Positions 1 through 9,338 are shown, counted from the first letter of the stretch. The stretch is 41,896 nt of DNA from Paenisporosarcina sp. TG20 (GCF_000286315.1 NZ_ALJG01000351.1:1-41896); one strand, 5' to 3'. Made by a program: numbers and translations. Notes: generated by a model not told the origin, from the sequence alone.

Positions 1-53
1 GTCCGCCTGTAACGGAAATCACTAGACTTTAATAGAAGGCTATCTTATAAAGG

Positions 54-80
54 ACCGGGCGTACTTTGCCCGGTTTTTCT
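54..80 (+). terminator. Intrinsic terminator at the left edge
   Basis: ACCGGGC and GCCCGGT pair around a 7-nt loop and are followed by TTTTCTT. It probably ends a plus-strand gene lying left of the window. No coding sequence for that gene is visible here. Confidence 0.7.
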
Positions 81-198
81 TAAATGTAGAAAGTTATGCC
101 ATAAACTGAGGTGTTATGGTACTAACATTATAAAATGTGCATTCTTTGGTAACACTCTGGGAATTTGCCCGATTTTTCTTATGGTTTGGGTCGAATTT

Positions 199-370
199 GG
201 ACAACTTTTTGTGCGATAGGGGCAACTTTTGGCTCGATTGGGGCAACAAACCAATTATCTCCTAAATTTCGTAATGGTTTTATGGGGCAAATAGTTTTTT
301 CGTTGCAACTTTTCGCGTTTAGTTGCAACTTTTCACGTTTCGTTGCAACTAACCAATTTCCTCCTAATTT
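199..370. repeat. Two diverged blocks of about 20-bp GCAACTTTT repeats
   Basis: Block A (about 199-269) and block B (302-370) each hold GCAACTTTT-type units spaced about 20 bp apart. Each block ends in a CAAC..AACCAATT..CTCCTAA..TTT tail. In block B the units start at 302, 322 and 342 with the core GTTGCAACTTTTC. Together they look like a tandem duplication of one repeat cluster that has since diverged. An open frame of 100 codons runs through it but has no ribosome binding site and repetitive composition, so I do not call it a gene. Otherwise I see nothing in the 1-511 stretch except two terminators. Confidence 0.6.
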
Positions 371-382
371 GATCCTCTTCGG

Positions 383-423
383 TTTTAAAAAAGACCTGAA
401 TCGCTCTGTAAGCGATTCAAGTC
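383..423 (-). terminator. Terminator of the MscS-family gene
   Basis: GACCTGAATCGCT and AGCGATTCAAGTC form a 13-bp stem with one mismatch and a 5-nt loop. On the minus strand it is followed by a T-rich run (the AAAAAA at about 387-392 on the plus strand). It lies about 90 bp past the stop of the minus-strand channel gene. Confidence 0.7.
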
Positions 424-511
424 TATTTAATGGAATAAACGATAAAATATCGATGTCCGATAGCTAGTCATGATGTGGTTGCCAACTGCCAGAGAAAGGA
501 TCGCAAATACC

Positions 512-1426
512 CTATCTCTGGTCTCGTGAATGGGTAATATTTACGTCAAATGGCGGTGTGCTCACTACTTCAAAGGTGGCAGAAGCCAGCTTGACTCTTC
601 CTGAACTACGTTCTATCTCTTCGAGAATGCCTGTGAATAACTCATCTTTCATGATTCTTCGTCTTTTATATTCAACGACATATCTAAGCGTGAATTCCAC
701 CCAGTTATCGTTGACAGCTAACGTCACCAAAGGCTTAGTGGTCGCATCTTCAATGACGAATTTCCTCATCATTAATTCCCAGTATTCTCTTGCGAATTCA
801 TTATATTCTCCAGTTTTTTCGTCAGCAACTTTATATATCAATTCTCTTGCTAAAGTATACTCACTGCCGAATTTCACAGGTATAGTTAGCTCATCCCACA
901 GAAATGGGAAATCGGTTGAATAATTATAAACAGGTTGTGTAAACACGAAGCTGTTAGCGATTTTTACTATTCTGCCGTTATATAAATCGCCATCAACCCA
1001 TTGACCAACTTCCATAACAGTTGTTCTAAGCACACCTAGATCAATAACATCTCCGGTTACACCACCAAGCTGAACCCGATCACCTGTTTTAAACATTCCA
1101 CCCATTAAAATTGTCAGCCAACCTGCAATACTGGCAATCACTTCTTTTAAAGAAAAAGCAATGCCTGCACTTGCAACACCAAGAACAACAGTGATACCTC
1201 CGAGCATATCGCTGTAAAGGATAGCTAAAAAAATAACAATCAGAATATAGCCAAAAATATTCATTGTCTTTTTAGTTTTATACCAGTTACTGTGATCCTT
1301 TACATAGCGTTGGGCAGTTTTTTTCAAACCAGTAATAAAAAAGGTGATTATAACAACGCCTAATAATGCGATTAGGAACTTATATATAGTAGTATTCGAC
1401 ATGATAGTATCTACTAGTTCATTCAT
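512..1426 (-). CDS. MscS-family mechanosensitive ion channel
   Basis: A 304-residue membrane protein of the small-conductance mechanosensitive channel family. Such channels release solutes on hypo-osmotic shock. Hydrophobic segments lie at about residues 15-35, 55-75 and 78-110. The third is Gly/Ala-rich (GVASAGIAFSLKEVIAS, then GWLTILMGGMFKTGDRV), which is the pore helix and start of the beta domain typical of MscS. The soluble domain follows, with a VIDLGVLRTTVMEV stretch. The length is close to E. coli MscS (286). The ATG at 1426 has an AGAGGAG site just upstream. An out-of-frame ATG lies 5 nt before it. The gene stands alone with its own terminator. The family call is firm, but which MscS paralogue it is cannot be said. 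Confidence 0.9.
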   Translation of the reverse strand: MNELVDTIMSNTTIYKFLIALLGVVIITFFITGLKKTAQRYVKDHSNWYKTKKTMNIFGYILIVIFLAILYSDMLGGITVVLGVASAGIAFSLKEVIASIAGWLTILMGGMFKTGDRVQLGGVTGDVIDLGVLRTTVMEVGQWVDGDLYNGRIVKIANSFVFTQPVYNYSTDFPFLWDELTIPVKFGSEYTLARELIYKVADEKTGEYNEFAREYWELMMRKFVIEDATTKPLVTLAVNDNWVEFTLRYVVEYKRRRIMKDELFTGILEEIERSSGRVKLASATFEVVSTPPFDVNITHSRDQR

Positions 1427-1877
1427 TTCATAATCTCCTCTAGATCGATCTTATAAATCATTTACCCCTGAAAAGGCAAGGCAAACCCAATAACTGAATA
1501 GATTAACGGTTGATATAAAATGAATAAACAAACAGATAATCTAAAACCCCTGACATCACTTGAATGGTCATTAAGAAATGCTCCCCAACATGAAAAAAGT
1601 AATAATAAGCATGACAAACTTTCGTTATACTAATGTGAATTATCAGATTATAATTAAAATTAGTCAAGTAATGCAATTATGAGTTTTACTAAATTAATTT
1701 TAGAAGGGTTCATTTAATGACTATAATAGCCCATTTCTGGAACCACAGATATTGGGAAATCAGTAAGTATTGCAGAAGCAGTCAATTAACAAAACATTTG
1801 AAAAAACATATTAAAAATATTTGAAACAGGTATGATGATAGAGTAACAAAAAATTATTTAATGAAAAGGAGAAATAT
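1427..1877. other. Divergent intergenic region, 451 bp
   Basis: This region separates the minus-strand channel gene from the plus-strand secreted protein. It must hold both promoters, but I see no convincing -35/-10 pair. A 37-codon plus-strand frame (1520-1633, starting MNKQTDNLKP) has only a weak GGTTGAT site and no recognisable relatives, so I do not call it. Confidence 0.4.
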
Positions 1878-3845
1878 ATGAAAAAAATTGTTAAGATTCT
1901 TGCGTCGATTAGCTTAATGCTTGCCGTTATTACTCCAACAGTTTCTCCAGCAACCAGCGTTCAAGCTGCTATAAATGGAGAAGTTGTCATTAATGAAATT
2001 GCTTGGATGGGGACCTCTGTAAGTTATAACGATGAATGGATTGAACTCTATAATAATACTAATACTTCCATTTCTTTAGAGGGCTGGATACTAAAGGCGA
2101 CAGATGGTAGCCCGAATATTTCTTTAAGTGGAAACATCTCTGCAAAAGGCTACTTTATACTCGAAAGAACGGATGATTCAACTGTTTCTGAAGTATCTGC
2201 AAACCAGATTTATACTGGGGCAATGGGTAATTCTGGCGAAACATTCGAATTAATAGATTCAAGTGGTGTAGTTATTGATGAAGTTAACGCTTGGTATAGT
2301 GGTGACAATGATACTAAAGCGACAAAGGAGCGAATTGATCCTTTGGCTACTGGCTCAGATGCTGCCAACTGGAGTACGTCAACTGAAATTTATTTAGAGG
2401 GAATTGGATCTCCAGGTAAAATAAATTCCGGAACAATTGAAACCGGTGGATGTACTGATTCAGTTGAGCACCTAAATCAAGTTTCAGATGCCACGGATGC
2501 AATTAATGTGTACTTTAATAAATGTGCACTTGATCAATACGCGTCTCCCGGTAATGAAGCGAATTATAATGTGAATCTTGAAAATAGGTTACTTGAGCGA
2601 ATATCGGGAGCACAAACGAGTATTGATTTTACTACATATGAAATCAATCTTCCTAAAATAGTGAATGCTCTTATCTTGAAAGCGTCAGAAGGCGTTGACG
2701 TGCGAGTAATTGCTGACTCGAAAAATGCATCTGATCCTAGCTATATTGAAAGGTTCGAATTAATGAGGCTTTATATAGAAGAGATGGTTCGTGGAAAAGA
2801 CATGATAATTGGAACAGCTGATGATATAACAGTTTTATCAGAATCACCTATGTTGGCCGTTGAAGATTCAGTAAAACGAGCAAAACATGAACTACCCTCG
2901 TCACCGAACGACTTTCCTCTAAAGACTATTATGGTAGGAAATACTGAGATGATAGGCTATTTATTTGTAGAGGCTGAACAGAAGACGGATGGTAGTTATT
3001 ATTCCCCATCGACGCAGATGCATAATAAATTTGCTCTTATCGATGATAAATGGGTATTTACTGGTAGCTGGAATTTCACAGTTACAGGGCTTTATGGGAC
3101 TGATGAAAACATGAACATTGGTGTTCTTGATGGAAACCAACAGCATATCGTTGAAGTAAACTCTGCAGCATTGGCTCAAATTTATGAAACAGAGTTTAAC
3201 GAAATGTGGGGGTCAGATACATTAACTCCTGATCTTCAGGTTTCCAATTTTAGCTCACGTAAAATTGATAATACCGTTCACCAGGTCACCGTGGGTGGTA
3301 AAAATATAGAAGTGTATTTCTCACCTGGAGACAATGCCATTGCAAGAATGGTAGAACTTATTAAGACAGAAGCTGATTATAAAACATATTTCACCATATT
3401 TGCATGGAGTGATCAGGCTTTAGTCGATGAGCTGAAAAATAAGTGGGAAGGATCTTATGAAGATTTGCAAGGGACTCTAACTGGATTCGATGTAAAAGGC
3501 GTATTTGACAGTAGCTTCTGGACTCAGTGGTGGTCCGCAAGTATCGAAATGACAGGCCAAACCGTTGCGGGAAGTGTCAACAATCCAAACACACGTTGGG
3601 CTAATGTTGCACCGGTATATAAAGATGCTGAATCTCGCAAGTTGCACAGTAAAACGATGATAGTTGATGCGGATACGGATAGCGATCCAACGGTTATTGT
3701 TGGTTCTACTAATTGGAGTACTAATGGAGAAGACATAAATGATGAGAACTTACTAATCATTCATGACGCTGATATCACGAATCAATTTTTACAGGAGTTC
3801 AATGCTCGCTATAAACAAGCAGGCGGTACAGTTTCCACTCCATAA
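1878..3845 (+). CDS. Secreted lamin-tail plus phospholipase D-like protein
   Basis: A 655-residue exported protein. Residues 1-31 are a Sec signal peptide ending near VQAA. Residues of about 34-160 look like a lamin-tail (LTD) fold (VINEIAWMGTSVSYNDEWIELYN, then LEGWILKATDG). The rest is a PLD-like unit with two HKD motifs: HNKFALID at residues 382-389, followed by GSWNFT, and HSKTMIVD at 590-597, followed by GSTNWS. Two HxKxxxxD motifs make one complete PLD-superfamily active site (phosphodiesterase or nuclease). LTD domains often occur with extracellular nucleases, so external DNA or phospholipid is a plausible substrate. The start is supported by AAGGAG 7 nt before the ATG. The gene is monocistronic with its own terminator. 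The architecture is clear, the substrate unknown. Confidence 0.85.
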   Translation: MKKIVKILASISLMLAVITPTVSPATSVQAAINGEVVINEIAWMGTSVSYNDEWIELYNNTNTSISLEGWILKATDGSPNISLSGNISAKGYFILERTDDSTVSEVSANQIYTGAMGNSGETFELIDSSGVVIDEVNAWYSGDNDTKATKERIDPLATGSDAANWSTSTEIYLEGIGSPGKINSGTIETGGCTDSVEHLNQVSDATDAINVYFNKCALDQYASPGNEANYNVNLENRLLERISGAQTSIDFTTYEINLPKIVNALILKASEGVDVRVIADSKNASDPSYIERFELMRLYIEEMVRGKDMIIGTADDITVLSESPMLAVEDSVKRAKHELPSSPNDFPLKTIMVGNTEMIGYLFVEAEQKTDGSYYSPSTQMHNKFALIDDKWVFTGSWNFTVTGLYGTDENMNIGVLDGNQQHIVEVNSAALAQIYETEFNEMWGSDTLTPDLQVSNFSSRKIDNTVHQVTVGGKNIEVYFSPGDNAIARMVELIKTEADYKTYFTIFAWSDQALVDELKNKWEGSYEDLQGTLTGFDVKGVFDSSFWTQWWSASIEMTGQTVAGSVNNPNTRWANVAPVYKDAESRKLHSKTMIVDADTDSDPTVIVGSTNWSTNGEDINDENLLIIHDADITNQFLQEFNARYKQAGGTVSTP

Positions 3846-3892
3846 AGATTAGAAGATGTGTAATTGGAGATATTGACTATATAAAATGTAAA

Positions 3893-3929
3893 TAGCGGCT
3901 GAAATTGTATCTTCAGCCGCTACTTTTTA
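3893..3929 (+). terminator. Terminator of the PLD-like gene
   Basis: A perfect 11-bp stem, TAGCGGCTGAA with TTCAGCCGCTA, and an 8-nt loop, followed by CTTTTTAT. It starts about 50 bp after the stop codon. Confidence 0.9.
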
Positions 3930-3992
3930 TGAAGTCAGTGTCGATTCTCTCGTCCACAAAAATCAAAGGTTTAAGTAAAAGGGGGACTCTTG

Positions 3993-5186
3993 ATGCAGAA
4001 ACCAAAGTGGATCAAAAATAATTTTTATTCACCTACATACAACGATGAGGAATTATCATTCTTTCAAGACAAGGAAATCGAAAAAGTTCATCGATTTCAA
4101 AAAACACATAATGCTTTCACTGAAACGCCTTTACACCAGTTGAGTAATTTAGCTGAGTTTTTAAATGTTGCTGAAATTAGAGTAAAAGATGAGTCATATC
4201 GGTTTGGTCTCAATGCCTTCAAAGTGATGGGAGGCATATTTGCGATTGGAAAATACTTGGCTGAACGTCTAGGCGAGAATATTGATGACCTTTCATTTGA
4301 AACTTTACAATCGTCAAAAGTTAAAGAAAGGCTTGGTGAATTAACTTTTATTACAGCAACAGATGGTAATCATGGTCGTGGTGTAGCATGGGCAGCTCGC
4401 GAACTGGGACATAAATCTGTGGTCTATATGCCAGCAGGTTCCTCATTAGAGCGACTAACTGCTATTCGCAATGAAGGGGCAGAGGCAAATATTACGGAAC
4501 TAAATTACGATGATTCAGTGAGGATGTGTGCAGATCTTGCACAAGAAAATGGGTGGATTATGGTCCAGGATACGGCTTGGGAGGGCTATGATGATATACC
4601 ACTTTGGATTATGCAGGGGTATGCATCAATGTCAAAAGAAGTTGTGGAACAAATTGAGGGTGAACTACAGCCAACGCACATTTTTCTTCAGGCAGGAGTC
4701 GGATCATTTGCTGGCGCAATAACTGGTTATATGATTCAACATTATCGAAAAAACCCTCCTATCATTATTGTAGTAGAACCAAATGAGGCAGATTGTTATT
4801 ATCAGTCATTTTTAACTAAAGAGGGGACTAGAGAAACTGTGACTGGAGAGATGAATACGATAATGGCGGGATTGGCCTGCGGGGAACCGAACACAAGAGC
4901 GTTTCGTATTCTCCGTCAGTATGCTACAGGAGCATTCTCATGTAATGATTCTATCGCTTCACTAGGAATGCGTGTGTACGGGAATCCTTTAAAAGATGAT
5001 CCCCGTATTGTCTCAGGCGAGTCTGGTGCAGTAACACTAGGATTGTTATATTATTTGAGAAAATTAAAAGAAAACCTTCAAATTAGTCAAGATTTATCAC
5101 TGGATTCCACTTCTCGAATTTTGCTAATAAGTACCGAGGGGGATACTGATCCTGTAAATTATTTAAAGCAAGTTTGGGAGGGTTAG
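3993..5186 (+). CDS. dpaL: Diaminopropionate ammonia-lyase
   Basis: A PLP-dependent enzyme that converts 2,3-diaminopropionate to pyruvate and two ammonia in the cytosol. The 397-residue length matches E. coli YgeX/DpaL (398). Residues 71-80 (YRFGLNAFKVMGG region) carry the PLP lysine K77, the position known for the E. coli enzyme. TATDGNHGRG is the phosphate and substrate loop of fold-type II enzymes, and QAGVGSFAGA is the glycine-rich PLP-phosphate loop. I chose the ATG at 3993 over the TTG at 3990 because AAAAGGGGG then sits 7 nt upstream. No transporter or partner subunit is adjacent. The downstream convergent small gene overlaps its last 4 bp. Confidence 0.92.
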   Translation: MQKPKWIKNNFYSPTYNDEELSFFQDKEIEKVHRFQKTHNAFTETPLHQLSNLAEFLNVAEIRVKDESYRFGLNAFKVMGGIFAIGKYLAERLGENIDDLSFETLQSSKVKERLGELTFITATDGNHGRGVAWAARELGHKSVVYMPAGSSLERLTAIRNEGAEANITELNYDDSVRMCADLAQENGWIMVQDTAWEGYDDIPLWIMQGYASMSKEVVEQIEGELQPTHIFLQAGVGSFAGAITGYMIQHYRKNPPIIIVVEPNEADCYYQSFLTKEGTRETVTGEMNTIMAGLACGEPNTRAFRILRQYATGAFSCNDSIASLGMRVYGNPLKDDPRIVSGESGAVTLGLLYYLRKLKENLQISQDLSLDSTSRILLISTEGDTDPVNYLKQVWEG

Positions 5187-5371
5187 TGTTTAATAGATTT
5201 ATTCAAACACTCTTTACATATACATGATTTATATAGTTTTTCATTAGACACTAGCTTAAAAATTTCTTTGGGAAAAAACTGTTTAGAACACCAACAAGTT
5301 GGCTCTCCCAGCTCATTTCCACAATGATTTATTTTATTGCAAATAGGACATATCTTTGCATCGATTGTCAT
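5183..5371 (-). CDS. Cysteine-rich CWC-type small protein
   Basis: A 62-residue protein with the spacing CPICNKINHCG...CWCS...C.C..C. This fits the small Cys-rich CWC family (PF14375-like), a putative zinc-binding module of unknown function. GGAGGT lies just before the ATG at 5371. A GTG four codons further up lies within that site, so the shorter start is preferred. The gene converges on dpaL, and the two coding regions overlap by 4 bp (5183-5186). No terminator separates them, so transcripts may read into each other. Confidence 0.75.
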   Translation of the reverse strand: MTIDAKICPICNKINHCGNELGEPTCWCSKQFFPKEIFKLVSNEKLYKSCICKECLNKSIKH

Positions 5372-5474
5372 TTTGACCTCCACGTACTAATTTAATAGTC
5401 AATGATCTTCTTAAAGATTATAACTCAACTGTATGTTGGATGAAGTATGTAAATTGAAGTAATTTTCAAAAAAA

Positions 5475-5484
5475 TTGTATACAA
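5475..5484. promoter_or_regulatory. Perfect palindrome TTGTATACAA, possible operator
   Basis: A 10-bp perfect palindrome 115 bp before the amidase start, in a very AT-rich upstream region. TTGTATACAA resembles operators of GntR/FadR-type repressors. No such regulator is encoded nearby, so this is a weak suggestion. Confidence 0.25.
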
Positions 5485-5598
5485 ATACAAAAAAGATTTT
5501 TATACTTTTATTAACAGTTAATAATAGGAAGTTTCTAGTATAGTTTATCAGTTACTTCTATTAAACTGGTTTTCAAAAAATAGGATGGGGTGTAGAAT

Positions 5599-7074
5599 AT
5601 GTCCAAATTTGAATATGGATCCTATGATGCGATGGGTCTAGCAGAACTAGTGACAACTAAAGAAATAACAGCAACAGAGATTCTTGAGGCGGCAATATCC
5701 AAGACAGAAGAACTAAATCCTAAACTCAATGCAGTTATTCACAAAATGTATGATCAAGCGAGGGAACATTTAAATCTTAATCCATCTGGAGCATTTGCTG
5801 GGGTGCCTATGTTTCTCAAGAATATCACGCAGGAAATTAAAAATGAGCCAATTACGTCTGGGTCAAAAGCATTTTTAAACTATACAGCAAAAGAAGACTC
5901 CGAGTTTGTTAAGAGAATTCGCACAACGGGAGCGGTGTTCCTGGGTCAAACGAATGTTCCGGAGTTAGCTTTGATGGGGATTACCGAGCCTAAGCAATAT
6001 GGAGCAAGCAGAAATCCGTGGAATATTGATTACACTCCAGGAGGTTCAAGTGGTGGTTCCGCTGCAGCAGTTGCATCTGGAATGGTACCGATTGCTGGCG
6101 CAAATGATGGTGGAGGATCCATTCGTATTCCAGCAGCATATTGCGGACTTTTCGGCCTAAAGCCTACTAGAGGACGCGCGCCAGTAGGTAGACAATTGGG
6201 AAGACAGTGGCAAGGTGCTTCAGCCGATCATGTGTTGACCAAATCAGTTCGAGATAGCGCAATGATGTTGGATCTAACAAAAGGTTATGAACCAGGAGCC
6301 GCTTTTCACGCACCCCCTTTTGAGTGTAATTATCTTGATTGTGTGACCAATCCGTTAGAAAAAAGACGTCGAATAGCCTATTCATTAAAGTCTCCAATTG
6401 GTACTGAAGTTGATTCTGAATGCAAGGAAGCGGTGCTGAAAACAGTCGCATTATTGGAAAGTATGGGCCATTTAGTCGAAGAAAAAGATGCTCCGGTTGA
6501 TGGTCTTAAAATTGCTAACAGTTATATGACGATGTATTTCGGAGAGGTAGCAGCATCCCTTGCTTCTGCAGAAAATCTACTTGGAAGAAAGATTAAATAT
6601 GGTGATGTAGAGCCGACCACATGGTTACTTGGGTTACTCGGAAAAGCTACAAATGCAGAAGAGTGGGTACTTGGTTTGAGAGAATGGGATGTTGCAGCAT
6701 ATTCTATGGAAGATTTTCATACGACATATGATTTTTATGTAACTCCAACAACTGCCTATCCACCAGCAAAAATCGGAGAACTGGATTCCAAGCTAACAGA
6801 AAAAGTTCTTCTGAATGTAATAGGGAAGTTAAAATTAGGGACACTAGTAAAAAAGACTGGATTAATAGATGAGATCATTAAGAATAGTCTTAAACGAACG
6901 CCTTTTACCCAACTAGCAAACCTTACTGGACAACCAGCCATGTCAGTCCCAATGTACAAAACCAAATTAGGTTTACCACTAGGCGTGCAATTCATAGCAG
7001 CAAAAGGTCGTGAAGATCTCCTATACCGAATGGCAGGAGAATTAGAACAGACTGATAACTGGCTACATATATAA
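5599..7074 (+). CDS. Amidase-signature family hydrolase
   Basis: A 491-residue cytosolic amide hydrolase of the amidase-signature family. The Ser-cisSer-Lys triad is visible: K74 in [10 protein letters not shown]150/S151 in [15 protein letters not shown] and nucleophile S174 in [10 protein letters not shown]. The C-terminal block [18 protein letters not shown] is also typical. The length and several stretches resemble 6-aminohexanoate-cyclic-dimer hydrolase (NylA-type) amidases rather than GatA, and there are no gatB/gatC neighbours. The substrate cannot be assigned. GATGGGGTG lies upstream of the ATG. The gene is monocistronic with a terminator 5 bp after the stop. Confidence 0.88.
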   Translation: MSKFEYGSYDAMGLAELVTTKEITATEILEAAISKTEELNPKLNAVIHKMYDQAREHLNLNPSGAFAGVPMFLKNITQEIKNEPITSGSKAFLNYTAKEDSEFVKRIRTTGAVFLGQTNVPELALMGITEPKQYGASRNPWNIDYTPGGSSGGSAAAVASGMVPIAGANDGGGSIRIPAAYCGLFGLKPTRGRAPVGRQLGRQWQGASADHVLTKSVRDSAMMLDLTKGYEPGAAFHAPPFECNYLDCVTNPLEKRRRIAYSLKSPIGTEVDSECKEAVLKTVALLESMGHLVEEKDAPVDGLKIANSYMTMYFGEVAASLASAENLLGRKIKYGDVEPTTWLLGLLGKATNAEEWVLGLREWDVAAYSMEDFHTTYDFYVTPTTAYPPAKIGELDSKLTEKVLLNVIGKLKLGTLVKKTGLIDEIIKNSLKRTPFTQLANLTGQPAMSVPMYKTKLGLPLGVQFIAAKGREDLLYRMAGELEQTDNWLHI

Positions 7075-7078
7075 AGAG

Positions 7079-7124
7079 AAGGCGAGCTCAGTTTAAAGTC
7101 ACTGAATTCGCCTTTTCGTTTTTT
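7079..7124 (+). terminator. Terminator of the amidase gene
   Basis: AAGGCGAGCTCAGT and ACTGAATTCGCCTT pair over 14 bp with a central 2-bp mismatch, followed by TTCGTTTTTT. Confidence 0.85.
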
Positions 7125-7318
7125 GAGTGATAGTGCAGAGGATTTACTGTACACAAAGTGATCCTGAAACCTTTGTAAATATATTATGGACCTACATAGG
7201 TTGCATTGAGTGAAACAAGTATTAGCTGTTTGAAACTCTTAAAAAGTTCAGTAAATAATAATATATATAATAGAATTCAAAAGTATTATTTAAGTTGAAG
7301 TCGTATATATATATGAAT

Positions 7319-7483
7319 CTAACGTGACAGACCAACTGCATTTTCTCCAGCGATAATTAGCTCTACTGCAACTTCCCCTTTAATTGAACTACGGGGATAT
7401 ATTGGTGCATTTAATCAGATAGACAAAACCTCTGATACTGGGTAGTTATAAATTGAACCGATTACAATTGCTTTTTGTAACAT
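7319..7483 (-). pseudogene. Degenerate 54-codon frame with one internal TGA
   Basis: The minus strand reads MLQKAIVIGSIYNYPVSEV.., then TGA, then in the same frame LNAPIYPRSSIKGEVAVELI.. to a TAG. The composition is protein-like and the frame is kept across the stop. There is no clear ribosome binding site and I recognise no family. It could be the relic of a small gene. The rest of the 7125-7508 gap shows nothing. Confidence 0.25.
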
Positions 7484-7508
7484 TTCTTATTTCAGAATTT
7501 GTGTGACT

Positions 7509-8855
7509 CTATTTCAAAAGACGGTTCATTCGTTCTCTTGTCCTAGAACCATAAACTCCGTCAACATGGTATGGGTCATGAACTTTTTGGAAACGTTCAA
7601 CAGCGTCTTTTGTTTTTGCTCCATAAGAACCGTCAACTTCTCCAACTTTGAAAAACAATTCATTGAGAGCCTGCTGGAGCATCCTCACGTCGTTTCCGTT
7701 GTCTCCATAACGTAAAACGCCAGAAGGGAGTTTTGGTTCGAAAGCATCCTTTACTGCCCCTCTCATGATGTTCAAAAGTTCAGTGTTCTGTTCAGCTGAA
7801 CCTTGATAACCAGGAATTCCGTGTTTCTTTGCAAGTTCAGCTCTGTGGTCGTAACTTGAGTCAACGTCAATTGACTTCAAATATTCAACAATTGAGACGG
7901 TCTTCATGTTTGGTTTTGGTTTTGGAGTCGCCTCTGAAACCTTCACAACTGGAATTTTGACTGTGTCTCCAATAGAAAGTTCACGAGCTTCAATTCCTTT
8001 GTTCACGTCCCGAATTGCGTCAAGTGAAACCTTGTATTTTTGAGCCAAACTGTAAAGTGTGTCTCCATTTTCAATCTTATGAGCGACATATTTACCATTT
8101 GGAATGTTGATAAATGAGCCGATTTGTAAAGCACGAGGGTTTACGTTTTGATTTGCTTCCTGCAATTCATTTACGGGTACACCAAACTCTTCAGCAATTG
8201 AATAGAGAGTGTCTCCATTTTGAATTTTATAGTTTCCGTCAGTATGATTTTGAGGAGTTTCTTGTTTGACGTCCTCTATTGGTTCTGACTTCTTCACTAA
8301 ATCAAAATATTCAGCAATGCCTTTTGCAATTGCTTCTCCCTGGTCTTTTAAGAAACTATCGTCTCTCATTTTTAGTATATCCGTTCGACTATCCATGAAT
8401 CCTCCTTCAACCAGAGCTGCAGGCATATTCGTTTCACGTAGTTCATGAAAGTTAGCTGATTTCACTCCCCGGTCTGTTAAACCCATCGCATTGACGACCT
8501 TTGGATGAATCTGATTCGCTAGTTTAACCGATAGAGGATTATTGCTCGCTGGTTCCATTACGTATGTTTCGACACCACTATGATTTCCCCATTGGGTTCC
8601 AATCGCATTGTGGTGAGAACTAACATAAATATCAGCGTTCCATGCGTTTGCCTCATTTGTACGAGTTACTAGAGGTACATCTGTATTTCCGCTTGGATCG
8701 TCGACACGTATCTGTTGTACACCCTCATAGTTTTCTAGGTAAGCCATCCCAGCAATTACAACTTTATTGTTAAATGTCCACTCTCGTTCTCCATCAGGCG
8801 TACGCTTACCTGGCGTATTTTTCCCGTGACCTGCTGACCACGCTACCTTTTTCAT
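7509..8855 (-). CDS. N-acetylmuramoyl-L-alanine amidase, endolysin-like
   Basis: A 448-residue peptidoglycan hydrolase cleaving the MurNAc-L-Ala bond. Residues 1-185 are a zinc amidase_3 domain with H10 in SAGHGKN, E25, the SSHHN motif and the catalytic Glu in LVEGGFMDS. Two LysM modules follow at about 207-250 and 255-298 (each with NGDTLYS). A short repeat typical of phage lysins (YLKSIDVDSSYDHRAELAKK, then GYQGSAEQN) comes next, and then a peptidoglycan-binding_1 domain (about 378-446, LRYGDNGNDVRMLQQAL). There is no signal peptide, as in holin-dependent phage endolysins, but no holin or other phage gene is near. It may be a prophage relic or a captured lysin. The GAAGAAG before the ATG is a weak ribosome site. 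Confidence 0.88.
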   Translation of the reverse strand: MKKVAWSAGHGKNTPGKRTPDGEREWTFNNKVVIAGMAYLENYEGVQQIRVDDPSGNTDVPLVTRTNEANAWNADIYVSSHHNAIGTQWGNHSGVETYVMEPASNNPLSVKLANQIHPKVVNAMGLTDRGVKSANFHELRETNMPAALVEGGFMDSRTDILKMRDDSFLKDQGEAIAKGIAEYFDLVKKSEPIEDVKQETPQNHTDGNYKIQNGDTLYSIAEEFGVPVNELQEANQNVNPRALQIGSFINIPNGKYVAHKIENGDTLYSLAQKYKVSLDAIRDVNKGIEARELSIGDTVKIPVVKVSEATPKPKPNMKTVSIVEYLKSIDVDSSYDHRAELAKKHGIPGYQGSAEQNTELLNIMRGAVKDAFEPKLPSGVLRYGDNGNDVRMLQQALNELFFKVGEVDGSYGAKTKDAVERFQKVHDPYHVDGVYGSRTRERMNRLLK

Positions 8856-9289
8856 ACTTCTTCAACCCTTTCTTTTCAGTGTTTTCTTCCAATTAAAGAT
8901 GTTTAATAGCATGAATGCATTCTATTTACTGTATTCAAGCAAAAATATTAAACCTGAGTAATTTACACTCCCATCGAAAAAAAATGAATTTACTATAAAT
9001 TAGATAGAAGGGAATTAGTTAAAGAGATACATTCTTAACATTTCATAAAGTGAAGTCCAGGAAAGATGGAAGTGGAAAAAAGTCTAAAGGGTCCAATTAA
9101 TATAGGAAGTAATTCAGAAATAGTAAATACTAAAAATATGTAAGAGCATTGGAAATCATTCCAAACGTAAATATAAGCAGGGTTACTATTCGAAATTTCA
9201 TTCTTAGGATATTGAACAGAAATTTTGGCTGTTTTATTATGATATATCATCCGATACAACAAGAAGGAAGGATGTAGAACAAGAACTTC
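8856..9289. other. Intergenic stretch without a supported gene
   Basis: AT-rich and without a frame that has a ribosome binding site. A 75-codon minus-strand frame here has low-complexity aromatic composition and no start signal, so it is not called. Confidence 0.4.
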
Positions 9290-9319
9290 TTAACAATCTG
9301 AGAACTCCTTGTATATACT
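9290..9319 (+). promoter_or_regulatory. Possible sigma-A promoter
   Basis: TTAACA (9290-9295), an 18-bp spacer and TATACT (9314-9319). The predicted start would leave a very short leader before the AAGGAG site of the next gene. Confidence 0.4.
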
Positions 9320-9338
9320 GAGAAAAAAGGAGAATTCC

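Noticed and set aside
302-361. CRISPR-like array in the 20-bp repeats
   Set aside because: The units are adjacent without unique spacers and are imperfect, and no cas genes are present.
165-467. 100-codon plus-strand open frame at the left edge
   Set aside because: It runs through tandem repeats and a terminator, has no ribosome binding site and shows no conserved protein features.
5599-7074. Amidase as GatA of the Glu-tRNA amidotransferase
   Set aside because: There are no gatC or gatB neighbours, and the central region resembles NylA-type amidases instead.
9035-9262. 75-codon minus-strand frame
   Set aside because: AT-rich aromatic composition, no ribosome binding site and no conserved motif.
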